From Bifidobacteriaceae bacterium (GTDB lineage Bacteria; Actinomycetota; Actinomycetes; Actinomycetales; WQXJ01), in contig JAISIU010000073.1 of assembly GCA_031261885.1 (NCBI GenBank), positions 1 to 7,851 on the forward strand: DNA of 7,851 nt. Reading direction: 5' to 3'. The translations under genes were made by a program, and so were the position numbers. Shown here piece by piece: positions 5,718-7,851 of this stretch. The first letter of the stretch is position 1. Each line of letters starts with the position of its first letter. The notes beneath the pieces were generated by a model. That model had not been told where the DNA came from. It saw only the letters and a list, made by a program, of their open reading frames with translations, and did not search any database.

Positions 5718-5746
5718 GGGGGCGGGAGTGGGCCGGAGTGGGTGGG
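5718..5746 (+). other. Putative G-quadruplex motif between glgX and the toxin-antitoxin pair
   Basis: The + strand has five G-runs of three or more (5718-5722, 5724-5726, 5730-5732, 5740-5742, 5744-5746) with loops of 1, 3, 7 and 1 nt. This meets the usual G3+N1-7 rule. The same stretch includes three degenerate 10-bp units (GGGAGTGGGC, CGGAGTGGGT, GGGAATGAGC), which account for most of the extra length of this repeat copy over copy 1. In GC-rich DNA such motifs arise by chance. Confidence 0.35.
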
Positions 5747-5755
5747 AATGAGCGC

Positions 5756-5777
5756 ACGATGCCGGACCTCACCTCGG
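5756..5777. repeat. 22-nt intergenic motif, copy C
   Basis: Begins ACGATGCCGG and continues ACCTCACCTCGG. It lies 47 nt to the right of hairpin copy 2 and 43 nt before the glgX stop codon. Confidence 0.6.
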
Positions 5778-5820
5778 GGTCTCAGCGGCCGAGTCGGGAT
5801 GTGGTTTGGTGGGGACGCGG

Positions 5821-7851
<2,031 letters not shown>

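Overview
This is a high-GC, strongly codon-biased stretch that looks actinobacterial, most likely Bifidobacterium or a close relative. The genus is an inference from base composition, the membrane-anchored MacA-like adaptor with long Ser/Thr/Gly linkers, and the GlgX type; no marker gene settles it. All seven protein genes lie on the minus strand, so they read from the right edge of the window to the left. No rRNA, tRNA, CRISPR array or transposase gene was seen.

Right part (5821-7851): the 3' portion of a glycogen debranching enzyme gene (glgX). Its 5' end, about 70 codons, lies beyond the window. Middle (4982-5551): a compact DinJ/YafQ-type toxin-antitoxin pair, antitoxin first and toxin second. 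Its promoter sits in an AT-rich island, with a -10 placed so that the antitoxin message may be leaderless. Left part (44-4740): a four-gene efflux operon. In order of transcription it holds a MacA-like membrane-fusion adaptor, a MacB-type ABC ATPase, a MacB/FtsX-type permease and a small single-pass protein with a DUF5666-like domain. The first three genes overlap or nearly abut (GTGA junctions), which suggests translational coupling. Together they should form an ABC exporter whose substrate cannot be read from the sequence. The split ATPase and permease correspond to the two halves of Gram-negative MacB.

The most unusual material is in the two intergenic gaps (4741-4981 and 5552-5820). Each carries a copy of a 45-nt imperfect palindrome with an identical 8-bp inner stem, GGTCACAT/ATGTGACC, and an 11-nt loop. 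A 22-nt motif beginning ACGATGCCG accompanies them, with three copies in all. These repeats bracket the toxin-antitoxin pair on both sides in the same orientation, so the locus reads hairpin, 22-mer, toxin-antitoxin, 22-mer, hairpin, 22-mer. This could be a dispersed bifidobacterial REP/MITE-like family or the scar of an insertion. The region upstream of the efflux operon also has two 10-bp direct repeats with an 11-bp period, a spacing typical of OmpR/PhoB-type response-regulator sites.

Two further oddities concern the efflux operon. The MacA-like protein has a low-complexity linker of about 80 residues exactly where the coiled-coil hairpin tip should be, and its C-terminal Gly-rich tail resembles the tail of the DUF5666-like protein at the other end of the operon.
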